Positions 1 to 8,502 of a stretch of DNA of 47,426 nucleotides are shown here, piece after piece. A program made the translations under genes and the position numbers. Source of the stretch: an uncultured Lachnospiraceae bacterium (GTDB lineage: Bacteria; Bacillota; Clostridia; Lachnospirales; Lachnospiraceae). The stretch spans positions 1 to 47,426 of the forward strand of contig CALWSG010000039.1 of NCBI GenBank assembly GCA_944384155.1, in the 5' to 3' direction. Under the pieces are notes generated by a model, which was given only the letters and a program-made list of their open reading frames with translations, made no database searches and was not told the DNA's origin. How positions within the stretch are numbered: position 1 is the first letter of the stretch; each line of letters starts with the position of its first letter.

Positions 1-941
1 TAAATCTTCTTTATTTCTTCTGTTGGAAATTCTTCTTTTGGCAGATTTGTTATAATGCACTCATAAGAATCCTCTGAAATGGCAAACCTTACCACCCGGA
101 AATTTAAAGTATAAAATTTTCTATCATATAAATCCAGATAGTCAAAAGGGCTTGCTTTCGGGAGAAACTTATACTGTTTCGGATTGGCTTTTACTTCCTT
201 TGTCTGTTTCCGGGTCAATATAAGTTGCATGGCATGGTCAAATGCCTTCTCCTCAGGAAGGTCAAAACTTCCTGTCATGCTGCCCCCTCCTCCATCCTTT
301 ACACGAATCAGATAATACATCTCTTTTTCTTGGATATGGGCGAAAATATTATAGGTTTCATACCCCCTGTCAGCAATAAAAATGGTTTTCTTTTGTCCCG
401 TACAGCGGTCAATCATCTGTGTCATCGCCAGAGACTCATTTTCTTTCCGTGCGGGCTGTATCACAACATCGGTATACCGTTTCTCACACAGGTCATAGAG
501 CACATTCAGATGAAGTTGGTTAAATCCCTTATCCGTCGGCAATGATTGGAAATAAGTGTCTGTATCCTTCGGATTGCGGGCAATATTCAGGTCAGAGCCA
601 TCACAGGCCAGCAGCTGATAGCCATGATAATTCTTTTGAAATGGAAAAAGAGAATTAAATTCATAAAACAAAAATTGGAATGTCTCCGGAAGCAGTTTGC
701 TTCTCTGCTGGCTAAAAGCTGAAGCAGAAGGCGTATAGACAGAGAATTGAAAATAATCCAGCAATTCCTTTTTCAAGCTGCCGCTTTCCATGGAAAGGAT
801 TAATTGAATTGTAGATACAAAATTAAGTTTTCTGCTTCTTGAAAAATCAGCCGAGGGGTTTTTAGAGAACAGCCACGGGACAGCTGCCATCTCCTGGATA
901 AGGGATAATAGATTGTTTTTTACATGCTCAGCAAAAATCAT
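1..941 (-). CDS. IS4-family DDE transposase, 3' end beyond window
   Basis: Reading the minus strand from an ATG at 941 gives an open frame to the window edge (about 313 codons), beginning MIFAEHVKNNLLSLIQEM. A GGAGGT ribosome binding site sits 7 bases upstream. The first two acidic residues of a DDE catalytic triad are visible: Asp in ACDGSDLN and Asp in IADRGYETYN. The Glu of the Y-R-E-K signature of IS4-type (DDE_Tnp_1) transposases would lie beyond base 1. It should catalyse cut-and-paste transposition of its own element. The visible part has no stop or frameshift, so it could be intact. The gene runs the same way as the upstream asnB and is separated from it by a terminator hairpin. The family call rests on the DGS and ADRGY motifs. 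Confidence 0.8.
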   Translation of the reverse strand, partial: MIFAEHVKNNLLSLIQEMAAVPWLFSKNPSADFSRSRKLNFVSTIQLILSMESGSLKKELLDYFQFSVYTPSASAFSQQRSKLLPETFQFLFYEFNSLFPFQKNYHGYQLLACDGSDLNIARNPKDTDTYFQSLPTDKGFNQLHLNVLYDLCEKRYTDVVIQPARKENESLAMTQMIDRCTGQKKTIFIADRGYETYNIFAHIQEKEMYYLIRVKDGGGGSMTGSFDLPEEKAFDHAMQLILTRKQTKEVKANPKQYKFLPKASPFDYLDLYDRKFYTLNFRVVRFAISEDSYECIITNLPKEEFPTEEIKKI

Positions 942-1020
942 AGGCGTTACCTCCAAAATGTAATACATTCAAGAGGCTTCGCCGCAAATTTTTTTATGCT
1001 TGTCAAGTACTTTTTCTGAA

Positions 1021-1067
1021 AAATTACAAAAAAAGAGCAGGGTACATATTTCTATATACCTTGCTCT
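1021..1067 (-). terminator. Rho-independent terminator between asnB and the transposase
   Basis: An 11-bp stem (1034-1044 with 1057-1067, one G-U pair) is followed on the minus strand by seven T residues. It would stop transcripts coming from asnB before the transposase gene. It may belong to the insertion sequence, where such hairpins limit read-in transcription. Confidence 0.7.
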
Positions 1068-1139
1068 ATAAGGAACACCCTTGCTGATGTCTTAACTAAA
1101 TGACATTGTCGAAAAGGCGGCACTTTTTTATTTTAAGAG

Positions 1140-3053
1140 CTATGCCGAAAGGTGGTATTTGTCCATCCAGTAATTTACCTGTATCATATAAGCAATCATC
1201 TGTGGACCGCTCATTAGCTGTCCGTACCACGGCTTTCCGTAATCATATTCCTTCGTAATAAATTTAACAGCTTTTTTTCTGTCAATAATAGAATTTATGG
1301 GTGCATTGGTGTCAGCCATTATATCTAACAGCTTTGATTTCAGCAGGGTTTCGTACTGAGGGTCATATGTCTTAGGGTAAGGAGATTTCTTTCTGTATAG
1401 AACTTCATATGGAAGATAATCCTTTCCAACCTCCACAAGAAGGCTTTTTGTTACACCCTCATGACATTTCATGTGCCAAGGTATATTAAATACATACTCA
1501 AGTATGCGGTAGTCTGCAAATGGAACTCTTGCCTCAAGACCTGAATACATACTTGTTCTGTCCATTCGGTTTAGCAGTGTAGCCATAAACCATTGTACAT
1601 TGAGCCATGATATTTCACGGCGTCTTCGCTCAACAGAATCCTCTCCTTCAAGGTAAGGTGTTTTTGCAAGGAAGGTTAGATATGCATTTTTTGAGTAATC
1701 TTCTATATTTATTTCATTTAAGAAATCGTCTTTAAGCATAACGCCTCTGGCTTCCATATCATATCCCCATGGAAAATGGTCCTTTTGAAGAAGCTCCTCC
1801 CTGTGGAACCAAGGATAGCCGCCAAATATTTCATCGGCACATTCCCCTGTAAGAGTTACACGGTTTACGGGAGCAACCTGACTGCAAAAATATAAAAGAG
1901 AGGATTCTACGTCAGCCATACAAGGCAGATCTCTTGCATCGACAGCCTTTTCAAGGTAATCAATCTGAATTGTATTGTCACATTCAAGGTATGTGTGATT
2001 GCTTGCAATATGATTTACCATTATATCAACAAATGGTCTGTCAAGGGAGGATTGAAAAGCATTAGGCTTAAAATTTTCCCGATTATTTACAAAGTCAAAA
2101 GAAAAGGTATTAAGGATTTTGCCTTTTTCCTTAAGCTCCCTGCTGCATATGGCAGATACAAGGCTTGAGTCAAGTCCTCCCGAAAGGAAAGTACATATAG
2201 GAATATCAGATATCATCTGACGTTTTACACTGTCAGTTACAAGATATTTAACCTTATCGACAGTGTCATCATAAGAATCAGTGTGGGGGGCAGAGCGAAG
2301 CTTCCAGTATGGCTGGTCTAAGGTGTAGGAGTTAAGCTTAGTGGCAGGATAATTCATAGGGTTATATGTCTTATGTGCCATAAGCTCGTTAATATCATAA
2401 GGGTTAGATACAAGAAGAAAATGTCCGGGGAGAACTTCGCTTATACCCTTAAAAACTCCTTTGCCATGGGTTCTTGCAGGTCCAAGTCCGAATATTTCCT
2501 GAAAGCTTTCTTTATCGGCCTCAGGCTTTACTCCATATGCAAATATTGCTTTCTGTTCAGAGCCGAAGACACATATTCCATGGTGGAAGGTATAAAACAA
2601 AGGCTTTACTCCAAGGTGGTCTCTTGCAAGAACTAAAGTGTCAAATGTATGGTCATATATGGCGATGGAGAAAATACCGTTAAGCCTTCTGAAAATGTCT
2701 GTTCCGTATACAAGATATCCGTTTACGATAAGCTCAGTATCACCAGTTGAGGAAAATTCAAGGTCATACTTTAAAAGCTCCTGGCGAAGCTCCTTTGTGT
2801 TGTAAATTTCTCCGTTATAGGCAATGGTTGCATACCGTCCCATGAATTGTCTTGTCATGGGCTGTCTGCCGCCTTTTATGTCAAGAATGGAAAGTCTGGT
2901 GTGTCCAAAAGCAACGTGGTTTGACATAAAAATATTATTGTCATCAGGACCACGATGCAAAATACTGTTTTTCATGTTAATGATTTTTTCTTCCCACTTA
3001 TAATCTATTGTAAAATCAAACTCAGTTTGAAAAAATCCTGTAATTCCGCACAT
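1140..3053 (-). CDS. asnB: Asparagine synthase (glutamine-hydrolysing)
   Basis: This 637-residue protein makes asparagine from aspartate, glutamine and ATP. It starts MCGITGFF, so the N-terminal Cys2 is the class II glutaminase nucleophile. The synthetase half carries the PP-loop SGGLDSS at about residue 290. The length matches Bacillus-type AsnB/AsnO (about 630). The AGGAGG site overlaps the region just after the dpaB stop, with 18 bases between the genes, so it is probably co-transcribed with dpaA and dpaB. Bacillus subtilis has a sporulation-specific paralogue, AsnO; the position behind dipicolinate synthase genes suggests a similar role here, which is inference. A terminator follows at 1067-1021. 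Confidence 0.93.
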   Translation of the reverse strand: MCGITGFFQTEFDFTIDYKWEEKIINMKNSILHRGPDDNNIFMSNHVAFGHTRLSILDIKGGRQPMTRQFMGRYATIAYNGEIYNTKELRQELLKYDLEFSSTGDTELIVNGYLVYGTDIFRRLNGIFSIAIYDHTFDTLVLARDHLGVKPLFYTFHHGICVFGSEQKAIFAYGVKPEADKESFQEIFGLGPARTHGKGVFKGISEVLPGHFLLVSNPYDINELMAHKTYNPMNYPATKLNSYTLDQPYWKLRSAPHTDSYDDTVDKVKYLVTDSVKRQMISDIPICTFLSGGLDSSLVSAICSRELKEKGKILNTFSFDFVNNRENFKPNAFQSSLDRPFVDIMVNHIASNHTYLECDNTIQIDYLEKAVDARDLPCMADVESSLLYFCSQVAPVNRVTLTGECADEIFGGYPWFHREELLQKDHFPWGYDMEARGVMLKDDFLNEINIEDYSKNAYLTFLAKTPYLEGEDSVERRRREISWLNVQWFMATLLNRMDRTSMYSGLEARVPFADYRILEYVFNIPWHMKCHEGVTKSLLVEVGKDYLPYEVLYRKKSPYPKTYDPQYETLLKSKLLDIMADTNAPINSIIDRKKAVKFITKEYDYGKPWYGQLMSGPQMIAYMIQVNYWMDKYHLSA

Positions 3054-3071
3054 AAATAAGATACCTCCTGT

Positions 3072-3671
3072 TTAATTTTCGTGGGGACTTATAATTACCG
3101 GCTGAATCTGCTTATAATTCAAGGCACTGGCAATCGTTTCAGGAATCATGTCAATATGTGCAATCATTGAATTAGGCTTTGTGACATAATTATCCTGACC
3201 AAAAGGAACGAAATAAATATTCTTTGTATTTAAGAGGATACCTATATTTTTGAGATTCATTCCAAGTGCATCATTTGTTGAGAGAAAAATAACAAGAGGC
3301 TTGTTATTTCTTAAATGTGATTTTGCAGCCATAAGAACGGGAGTATCAGAGATACCGTTGGCAAGCTTTGACAGTGTGTTTCCTGTGCACGGGGCAATAA
3401 TGAGAATATCTACAAGTGATTTTGGACCAATAGGCTCCGCAGCGGGAATGGTGGTTATAGGCTCCTTTCCCGTTATGGCTTTTGCACGCTCCAAAAAATC
3501 CGCACATTTTCCAAACCTGCTGTCTGTGGAGGAGGCACGGTCGGAAAAAATAGTGAGAAGATTTGCACCGCAGTCCTTTAAATTTTCAATGGCATTAAAC
3601 ACAGCGGCATAGGTACAGTAAGAGCCTGTGAGTCCTATGCCTATGGTAATTCCGTTAAAATCAGGCTTCAT
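3072..3671 (-). CDS. dpaB: Dipicolinate synthase subunit B
   Basis: A 199-residue flavoprotein-fold protein that begins MKPDFNGITIGIGLTGSYCT, with the SerTyrCysThr nucleotide-binding loop typical of SpoVFB/DpaB, and contains IIAPCTGNTLSKLANGISD further on. With DpaA it oxidises 4-hydroxytetrahydrodipicolinate to dipicolinic acid in the mother cell, and dipicolinate is then loaded into the spore core. An AAGGAAG ribosome binding site lies 8 bases before the ATG. It lies between dpaA (54-base gap) and asnB (18-base gap) in one orientation. The length is close to Bacillus SpoVFB (about 200). Confidence 0.92.
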   Translation of the reverse strand: MKPDFNGITIGIGLTGSYCTYAAVFNAIENLKDCGANLLTIFSDRASSTDSRFGKCADFLERAKAITGKEPITTIPAAEPIGPKSLVDILIIAPCTGNTLSKLANGISDTPVLMAAKSHLRNNKPLVIFLSTNDALGMNLKNIGILLNTKNIYFVPFGQDNYVTKPNSMIAHIDMIPETIASALNYKQIQPVIISPHEN

Positions 3672-3725
3672 AGTGAAAACTTCCTTTCATCATATATAAA
3701 TACACCTTATGGGTATATGATACGG

Positions 3726-4586
3726 CTAGCCAAACTCTTCATTTATGGCATTTATCATAATGCCGGCAGCCGTCATTGGTGATGTTTTGCCGGGAATTCC
3801 CGGACAGTTTTTATACTGTAATTTCATGTCATTTATATAATTTAAGTCAAAGCCTCCCGGTGACGAGGCAGTTTCAAAAATAAAAGCAGTTTTTTTTATG
3901 TGGGAAAGATGTTCTTTTTGGCAGATAATATTTGGAATAGTGTTTATTATAATATCAAATTCCGACAGATAATTGCCGAATGGAAGCCGGCAAAGGGTGC
4001 TAAAGCCTACAGCCTTAGCTTTGCAGTCATAATATTTATTCCGGTTATATACGGTGACAACTCCTCCTAAAGCTTTTAAGGTTTTAGCTATGGCACTGCC
4101 GCATTTGCCGTAGCCAAGAACAAGAATTTGGGAACCGGTAATGGAAAAAGGAACAGTTTCTATAATATATTTTAGCAGTCCCTCGGCAGTAAGATAGGCA
4201 TTGGCATAGGTAAGGCTTTTTGAGGTCATAAGGTCATAAAAAGGAATATTTTTTTGATTTAATGTATCAGTGACAGCTTTAGGTATGGCACCTCCTATAA
4301 GTGTATGATTTTTATTTATAACAGATAAAAATTCTTCTATAGGTAATTTTTCGTAAGAGCATTCCGGAGAGATATTTATATTTTCAGAGTCTTTTGTAAA
4401 AGGGGTGGGGCATAAGATATGAGTGGATTTTGTCATATAATATTTGAGTGTATCATGTGAAGCTTTATCTGTAGAGTCCCCGGGGACAAGGTAAGTATTT
4501 ACATTGTGTCCCTGCTCTCTTAGCATCTGGAGGCAGTATGACATTCTTTTGTCACCGCCAATCAGTAAAAAATCGAATTTTTTCAA
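3726..4586 (-). CDS. dpaA: Dipicolinate synthase subunit A
   Basis: A 286-residue protein beginning MKKFDFLLIGGDKRMSYCLQ. The start is a TTG at 4586, with GGGAG about 7 bases upstream; no in-frame ATG gives the expected N-terminal IGGD segment. The middle holds an NADP-binding motif, VLGYGKCGSAIAKTLKALGG, and the C-terminus PGKTSPMTAAGIM is typical of SpoVFA/DpaA. It acts with DpaB in dipicolinate synthesis. It is first in the dpaA-dpaB-asnB operon, behind a sporulation-like promoter at 4622-4648. Confidence 0.92.
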   Translation of the reverse strand: MKKFDFLLIGGDKRMSYCLQMLREQGHNVNTYLVPGDSTDKASHDTLKYYMTKSTHILCPTPFTKDSENINISPECSYEKLPIEEFLSVINKNHTLIGGAIPKAVTDTLNQKNIPFYDLMTSKSLTYANAYLTAEGLLKYIIETVPFSITGSQILVLGYGKCGSAIAKTLKALGGVVTVYNRNKYYDCKAKAVGFSTLCRLPFGNYLSEFDIIINTIPNIICQKEHLSHIKKTAFIFETASSPGGFDLNYINDMKLQYKNCPGIPGKTSPMTAAGIMINAINEEFG

Positions 4587-4621
4587 ATCCTTTCTCCCAT
4601 GAAAATATTTCTGTCATAAAT

Positions 4622-4648
4622 CAGTATATGATGAGGGAAAAAAAATGT
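4622..4648 (-). promoter_or_regulatory. Candidate sigma-K/sigma-E type promoter for dpaA-dpaB-asnB
   Basis: On the minus strand the dinucleotide AC (4648-4647) is followed by 16 bases and then CATATACTG (4630-4622). The sigma-K consensus is AC-N16/17-CATANNNTA, so all but the final base fit. The -10 element also resembles the related sigma-E form CATACANT. This matches the expected mother-cell expression of dipicolinate synthase. Confidence 0.45.
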
Positions 4649-4700
4649 TAATAATGTAATGGAAAAACAAAAATAAACATGGGGAAATGAGAAATATTAC

Positions 4701-4729
4701 TTGCTTTTATTAGAATATTATGTTATTAT
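4701..4729 (+). promoter_or_regulatory. Sigma-A promoter for secG
   Basis: TTGCTT (4701-4706), a 17-base spacer and TATTAT (4724-4729) form a good vegetative promoter about 80 bases before the secG start. Confidence 0.5.
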
Positions 4730-4806
4730 CGTAAAAGCGTGTAAAGCGTATATGGACATTTTTTGTCTGTTAATATACTGAATTGATGATAATGGGAGGT
4801 GTAACC

Positions 4807-5034
4807 ATGCATACATTTTTGACTATATTATTTGTAATAGTATCATTAGTACTTGTTGTAATAGTATTAATGCAGGAGGGAAAGTCAGCAGGACTTACAG
4901 GCTCAATTAACGGTATGGCTGATACATACTGGGGTAAAAATAAAGGTCGTTCCTGGGAAGGAAAACTTCAGAAGGCTACAAGAATTTTGGTAATTGTATT
5001 TTTTGTAATTGCTGTTATTTTAAATATGAATTAA
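4807..5034 (+). CDS. secG: Preprotein translocase subunit SecG
   Basis: A 75-residue protein with two hydrophobic segments: MHTFLTILFVIVSLVLVVIV at the N-terminus and ILVIVFFVIAVILNMN at the C-terminus. Between them is the SecG signature LMQEGKSAGLTGSINGMADTYWG (written here as residues 22-44). It is a small partner of SecYE in the membrane. I chose the ATG at 4807 because GGGAGGTG precedes it at correct spacing; upstream ATGs at 4783 and 4792 have no such site. It is followed by a terminator and then rnr and smpB, the usual Firmicute order. Confidence 0.9.
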   Translation: MHTFLTILFVIVSLVLVVIVLMQEGKSAGLTGSINGMADTYWGKNKGRSWEGKLQKATRILVIVFFVIAVILNMN

Positions 5035-5037
5035 AGC

Positions 5038-5067
5038 AATACCTCCTGTATATGCAGGGGGTATTTT
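5038..5067 (+). terminator. Rho-independent terminator after secG
   Basis: A 10-bp stem (5039-5048 with 5055-5064, one wobble pair) closes a short loop and is followed by a short T-run. It separates secG from rnr, so readthrough or a second promoter serves rnr. Confidence 0.6.
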
Positions 5068-5164
5068 AGTGTGTATATTCAAAAGAATTTTAAATTGGGT
5101 ATATAAATCAGGAGAATTTAGAGCATGATATTATTATGATATATATAATTATATAAGGAGAGAT

Positions 5165-7342
5165 ATGGAGAAGAATTTGCTTGAGGAAAGAAAGAAAATT
5201 TTACTTGATATAATAAACAGTAAGGAATACAGGCCTATGAAGGTTAAAGAGCTTGCCATGCTGCTGAATGTTCCAAAGAAAAACAGGGAAGAGCTTGAAT
5301 ATGTTCTTGATATCCTTGTTTCAGAGGGGAAAATAAGTGTGTCCAAGAAAGGAAAGTATGGCAGGGCTGTAGAAAAACCAGAGGAGCTTTATGTAGGAGA
5401 GTTTATTGGCAATCAGAGAGGCTTTGGCTTTGTGTCAGTTGAGGGGCAGGAGGATATATTTATTCCTGAGAAAATGTGCCATGGTGCCCTGCATCAGGAT
5501 ATGGTTCAGGTAAAGGTCAGGGAATCGGGAAGACATGGTGAAGGAAAGCGGAGGGAAGGAGAGATAGTGAAAATTATTTCCCACGGCATAGATGAGGCGG
5601 TGGGAACCTTCTGCAAAAATAAAAATTTCGGATTTGTAATAACTGACAACAAAAAATTCGCAAAGGATATATTTATACCCGCCCAAAAGTCAAAAGGTGC
5701 AGTGACGGGGCATAAGGTGGTTGTGAAAATTAACGACTACGGCACAGGCAGAAAAAATCCGGAAGGGGAGATTAAAGAAATATTAGGTCATATAAATGAC
5801 CCGGGAACAGACATATTAAGTATAATTAAAGCATATGATATACCTGTGGAGTATCCGAGAGCTGTTATGGAGCAGGCAGAGAATATATGTGAAAATGTGC
5901 TGCCTGAGGAACTTGACGGAAGGCTTGATATGCGGAGCGAAAGAACTGTTACAATAGACGGAGAGGATGCAAAGGATTTAGATGATGCCATTACTCTTAC
6001 AAAAGAGGGAAATGTATACAGGCTTGGTGTTCATATAGCAGATGTAAGTCATTACGTTAAGGAAAACAGCCCTCTTGACAAAGAGGCATTAAAAAGAGGT
6101 ACAAGCGTATATTTAGTGGACAGGGTTATACCCATGCTTCCTCATAAGCTGTCAAATGGAATATGTTCACTTAATATGGGATGTGACAGGCTTGCCTTAA
6201 GCTGTATTATGGATATAGATAATACAGGTAAGGTAACAGGTCATAAAATAGCAGAGACCGTTATTAATGTAGACAAAAGAATGTCATATACAGATGTACA
6301 AAAAATCCTTGAGGGAAGTGACAGTGAGATTATAGAAGAGTACAGCGACTATGTTGATTTCTTTAAGCTAATGGAGGAGCTTGCAGGTATACTTAGAAGG
6401 AAACGTATGAGCCGTGGGTCTATAGACTTTGATTTTCCGGAAAGTAAGATTTATCTTGATGAAAAAGGTGTGCCTGTTAAGATAAAGCCGTATGAGAGAA
6501 CTGTGGCAACAAGGATAATAGAAGATTTTATGCTGATAGCCAATGAAACTGTGGCAGAGGATTTTTTCTGGCAGGAGCTGCCGTTTCTTTACAGAACACA
6601 TGAAAAGCCGGAGCCGGAGAAAATGCTTAAGCTAAGTCTGTTTATTAATAATTTTGGCTATGGTATAAAGACAGGCTCCGGACCTGAGGGAGTTCATCCT
6701 AAGGAGCTGCAAAAGCTTTTACACCGGATAGAGGGAACGCCTGAAGAATCCCTTATAAGCAGGCTTACCCTTCGCTCTATGAAGCAGGCAAGATATACGT
6801 CTGAGGCAGGGGGACATTTCGGACTTGCAGCACAGTATTACTGTCACTTTACATCACCTATAAGACGTTATCCTGATTTGCAGATACACAGAATAATAAA
6901 GGAAAACCTTCAGGGAAAATTAAATGAAGGCAGGATAAGTCATTACAATAGTATACTTCCACAGGTTGCAGAGCAGTCAAGTCTTACTGAAAGACGTGCT
7001 GATGATGCAGAGAGGGAGACAGAAAAGCTTAAAAAGGTTCAGTATATGGAAAAGCATATAGGTGAGGTATATGAAGGAGTAATTTCGGGAATGAATGGGT
7101 ACGGTATGTATGTGGAGCTTCCGAATACTGTGGAGGGCATGATACACGTTACATCTCTTAAGGATGACTATTATTACTACAATGAGGAAAAATATGAGAT
7201 GACAGGCAATGATACGGGAAATGTGTATAAGCTTGGACAAAAGGTAAGGGTAATAGTTAAGGGAGCCGATATTATAAGCAGAACCATTGATTTTGAAATA
7301 TATGAGGATGAAAATGAGGAAACAGTCATTGGTGAAGAATAA
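5165..7342 (+). CDS. rnr: Ribonuclease R
   Basis: A 725-residue 3'-5' exoribonuclease that degrades structured RNA and works with tmRNA quality control. In order it has an N-terminal winged-helix segment (residues 1-70), two cold-shock-like OB domains (EFIGNQRGFGFVS and CKNKNFGFVITD), the RNB catalytic domain with the metal-binding DAKDLDDAI motif (about residues 268-276), and a C-terminal S1 domain (GVISGMNGYGMYVELPNTVEG). The length is normal, although the Lys-rich tail of some homologues is missing. AAGGAG precedes the ATG. smpB follows after 24 bases, so the two are probably an operon. Confidence 0.95.
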   Translation: MEKNLLEERKKILLDIINSKEYRPMKVKELAMLLNVPKKNREELEYVLDILVSEGKISVSKKGKYGRAVEKPEELYVGEFIGNQRGFGFVSVEGQEDIFIPEKMCHGALHQDMVQVKVRESGRHGEGKRREGEIVKIISHGIDEAVGTFCKNKNFGFVITDNKKFAKDIFIPAQKSKGAVTGHKVVVKINDYGTGRKNPEGEIKEILGHINDPGTDILSIIKAYDIPVEYPRAVMEQAENICENVLPEELDGRLDMRSERTVTIDGEDAKDLDDAITLTKEGNVYRLGVHIADVSHYVKENSPLDKEALKRGTSVYLVDRVIPMLPHKLSNGICSLNMGCDRLALSCIMDIDNTGKVTGHKIAETVINVDKRMSYTDVQKILEGSDSEIIEEYSDYVDFFKLMEELAGILRRKRMSRGSIDFDFPESKIYLDEKGVPVKIKPYERTVATRIIEDFMLIANETVAEDFFWQELPFLYRTHEKPEPEKMLKLSLFINNFGYGIKTGSGPEGVHPKELQKLLHRIEGTPEESLISRLTLRSMKQARYTSEAGGHFGLAAQYYCHFTSPIRRYPDLQIHRIIKENLQGKLNEGRISHYNSILPQVAEQSSLTERRADDAERETEKLKKVQYMEKHIGEVYEGVISGMNGYGMYVELPNTVEGMIHVTSLKDDYYYYNEEKYEMTGNDTGNVYKLGQKVRVIVKGADIISRTIDFEIYEDENEETVIGEE

Positions 7343-7366
7343 AAGATAAAAGCAAGGAGCGGCAAT

Positions 7367-7834
7367 ATGGCAAAGGAACAGAGAAAGCTGATAGCCAACA
7401 ATAAAAAGGCAAGATTTGATTATTTTATAGAAGATACCTACGAGGCAGGAATAGTTCTTCACGGAACAGAGGTAAAATCCTTACGTATGGGCAAATGCAG
7501 TGTGAGAGAGGCATTTATAAGAATAGAGGACGGAGAGGCTGTAATTTATAATATGCACATAAGTCCTTATGAAAAGGGGAATATATTTAATAAGGATCCA
7601 TTAAGACCTAAAAAGCTTCTTCTTCACAAAAACGAGATAAATAAGCTGACGGGACAGATGGCAATAAAAGGGTATACACTTGTGCCGTTGGAGGTATATT
7701 TTAAGGGAAGCCTTGTAAAGCTTGAGATAGGTTTGGCAAAAGGTAAAAAGCTTTATGATAAGCGACAGGATATAGCAAAGAAAGACCAGAGGAGAGAAGC
7801 TGAAAAAAGCTTTAAGATAAAAAATCTTTATTAA
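7367..7834 (+). CDS. smpB: SsrA-binding protein SmpB
   Basis: A 155-residue tmRNA partner in trans-translation. It has the typical N-terminus [21 protein letters not shown], the GTEVKSLR motif, and a basic C-terminal tail ([20 protein letters not shown]) that enters the empty mRNA channel. AAGGAG lies upstream of the ATG. The gene sits between rnr and ssrA, as is common in Firmicutes. Confidence 0.96.
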   Translation: MAKEQRKLIANNKKARFDYFIEDTYEAGIVLHGTEVKSLRMGKCSVREAFIRIEDGEAVIYNMHISPYEKGNIFNKDPLRPKKLLLHKNEINKLTGQMAIKGYTLVPLEVYFKGSLVKLEIGLAKGKKLYDKRQDIAKKDQRREAEKSFKIKNLY

Positions 7835-7859
7835 AAATTTTATCATAAGTGTATTTCCA

Positions 7860-7888
7860 TTGACTTTAGGGGAAAATTAGTGTATTTT
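7860..7888 (+). promoter_or_regulatory. Sigma-A promoter, probably for ssrA
   Basis: TTGACT (7860-7865), a 17-base spacer and TATTTT (7883-7888) lie 46 bases before the mature tmRNA 5' end. A transcript starting here would carry a short leader that RNase P would remove. Confidence 0.45.
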
Positions 7889-7891
7889 ATA

Positions 7892-7920
7892 AAAAAGAGC
7901 TTTCAGATATGCTCTTTTAT
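7892..7920 (+). terminator. Hairpin after smpB, possible terminator
   Basis: AAAGAGC (7894-7900) pairs with GCTCTTT (7911-7917), followed by a mixed T-rich tail. It may end smpB transcripts, but it also falls in the leader of the proposed ssrA transcript, so its role is unsure. Confidence 0.4.
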
Positions 7921-7933
7921 TAAAATAATATAA

Positions 7934-8291
7934 GGGGATGTACTGGTTTCGACAGGGACTATGAAGCTGGTGAAGCTATCCGCATGCAATGCGTTAAATG
8001 GCAAACTTAAATATAAACGCTGAAGACAATTTAGCATTTGCAGCCTAAGCTGTAAATTATGCTGCCCTTTGGCAGCTATCTTACTGATTCTACCTACAGT
8101 TTCAGATAAGGTATCGACCTAAGTAGGAAACGACACATGCAAAGCTTTGAGCATGCGGGCGTATTATGAAGCTACCAAAGTCAGAAGAATGCCTGTTTTC
8201 GTCTGACGGAGGGAATGATAAATAACCGGCTATGATAGTAGAAGAACAGGGGATTGGTTTTTGGACACGGGTTCAAATCCCGTCATCTCCA
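7934..8291 (+). ncRNA. ssrA: Transfer-messenger RNA (tmRNA)
   Basis: The 5' end GGGGATG-TACTGGTTTCGACAGGG is the conserved tmRNA start. The 3' end has the T-arm GGTTCAAATCCC followed by CATCTCC, which pairs with the 5' GGGGATG as a 7-bp acceptor stem (one G-U); the discriminator A is at 8291 and CCA is not encoded. The tag reading frame runs from 8001 to 8048 and encodes ANLNINAEDNLAFAA followed by TAA. The RNA rescues stalled ribosomes with SmpB and marks the product for proteolysis. It lies directly after smpB. Confidence 0.96.
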
Positions 8292-8300
8292 TTAGTTTAG

Positions 8301-8333
8301 AATGCTTAAAACATTGAGTTTTAGGCATTTTTG
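8301..8333 (+). terminator. Rho-independent terminator after ssrA
   Basis: AATGCTTAAAAC pairs with GTTTTAGGCATT (one wobble) and is followed by a T-rich run. Its T tail merges with the -35 box of the next promoter. Confidence 0.8.
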
Positions 8334-8359
8334 TTTTTTGGGGGGAAAATTAATATAAT
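8331..8359 (+). promoter_or_regulatory. Sigma-A promoter for the PTS gene
   Basis: TTGTTT (8331-8336), a 17-base spacer and TATAAT (8354-8359). This leaves a transcribed leader of about 135 bases before the PTS start codon. Confidence 0.45.
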
Positions 8360-8365
8360 GGGAAT

Positions 8366-8502
8366 AATATAATCAAATTAAGGAAAAATAATATATAACA
8401 AGCCATGAACACTATGGCTTTGGCTGTTTGTGCCGGAGCGTCACGAATAAGCCCTGATGGCAGACACAAATTAAAGATAAACGCTCCCGAATGGAGATTA
8501 TT
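8366..8502 (+). promoter_or_regulatory. Structured 5' leader of the PTS gene
   Basis: The leader contains a hairpin AGCCAT/ATGGCT at about 8401-8418, a long-range pairing GGAGCG (8435-8440) with CGCTCC (8482-8487) ending just before the ribosome binding site, and a possible pairing TTTGTG (8427-8432) with CACAAA (8465-8470) that would cross it. PTS genes of this family are often controlled by transcription antitermination, but I see no typical terminator and recognise no riboswitch class. Confidence 0.3.

Larger units (their letters stand above)
1..1110 (-). mobile_element. Insertion sequence of IS4 type, partial, one end in window
   Basis: The transposase frame and its upstream noncoding stretch form one end of an insertion sequence. 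The outer end probably lies between 1080 and 1115. The stretch 1090-1111, containing taactaaatgacattg, looks like an IS4-type terminal repeat, but the partner repeat is outside the window. The exact boundary and target duplication cannot be fixed here. Confidence 0.45.

Noticed and set aside
225..545. Plus-strand open frame of 106 codons at the left end
   Set aside because: It is antisense to the transposase, which shows clear DDE motifs and a proper ribosome binding site.
6977..7462. Minus-strand frame of 161 codons across the rnr-smpB junction
   Set aside because: It is opposite two well-defined genes and has a composition typical of antisense frames in AT-rich DNA.
8366..8502. PTS leader considered as a c-di-GMP riboswitch
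   Set aside because: The conserved core sequences of that class are absent.
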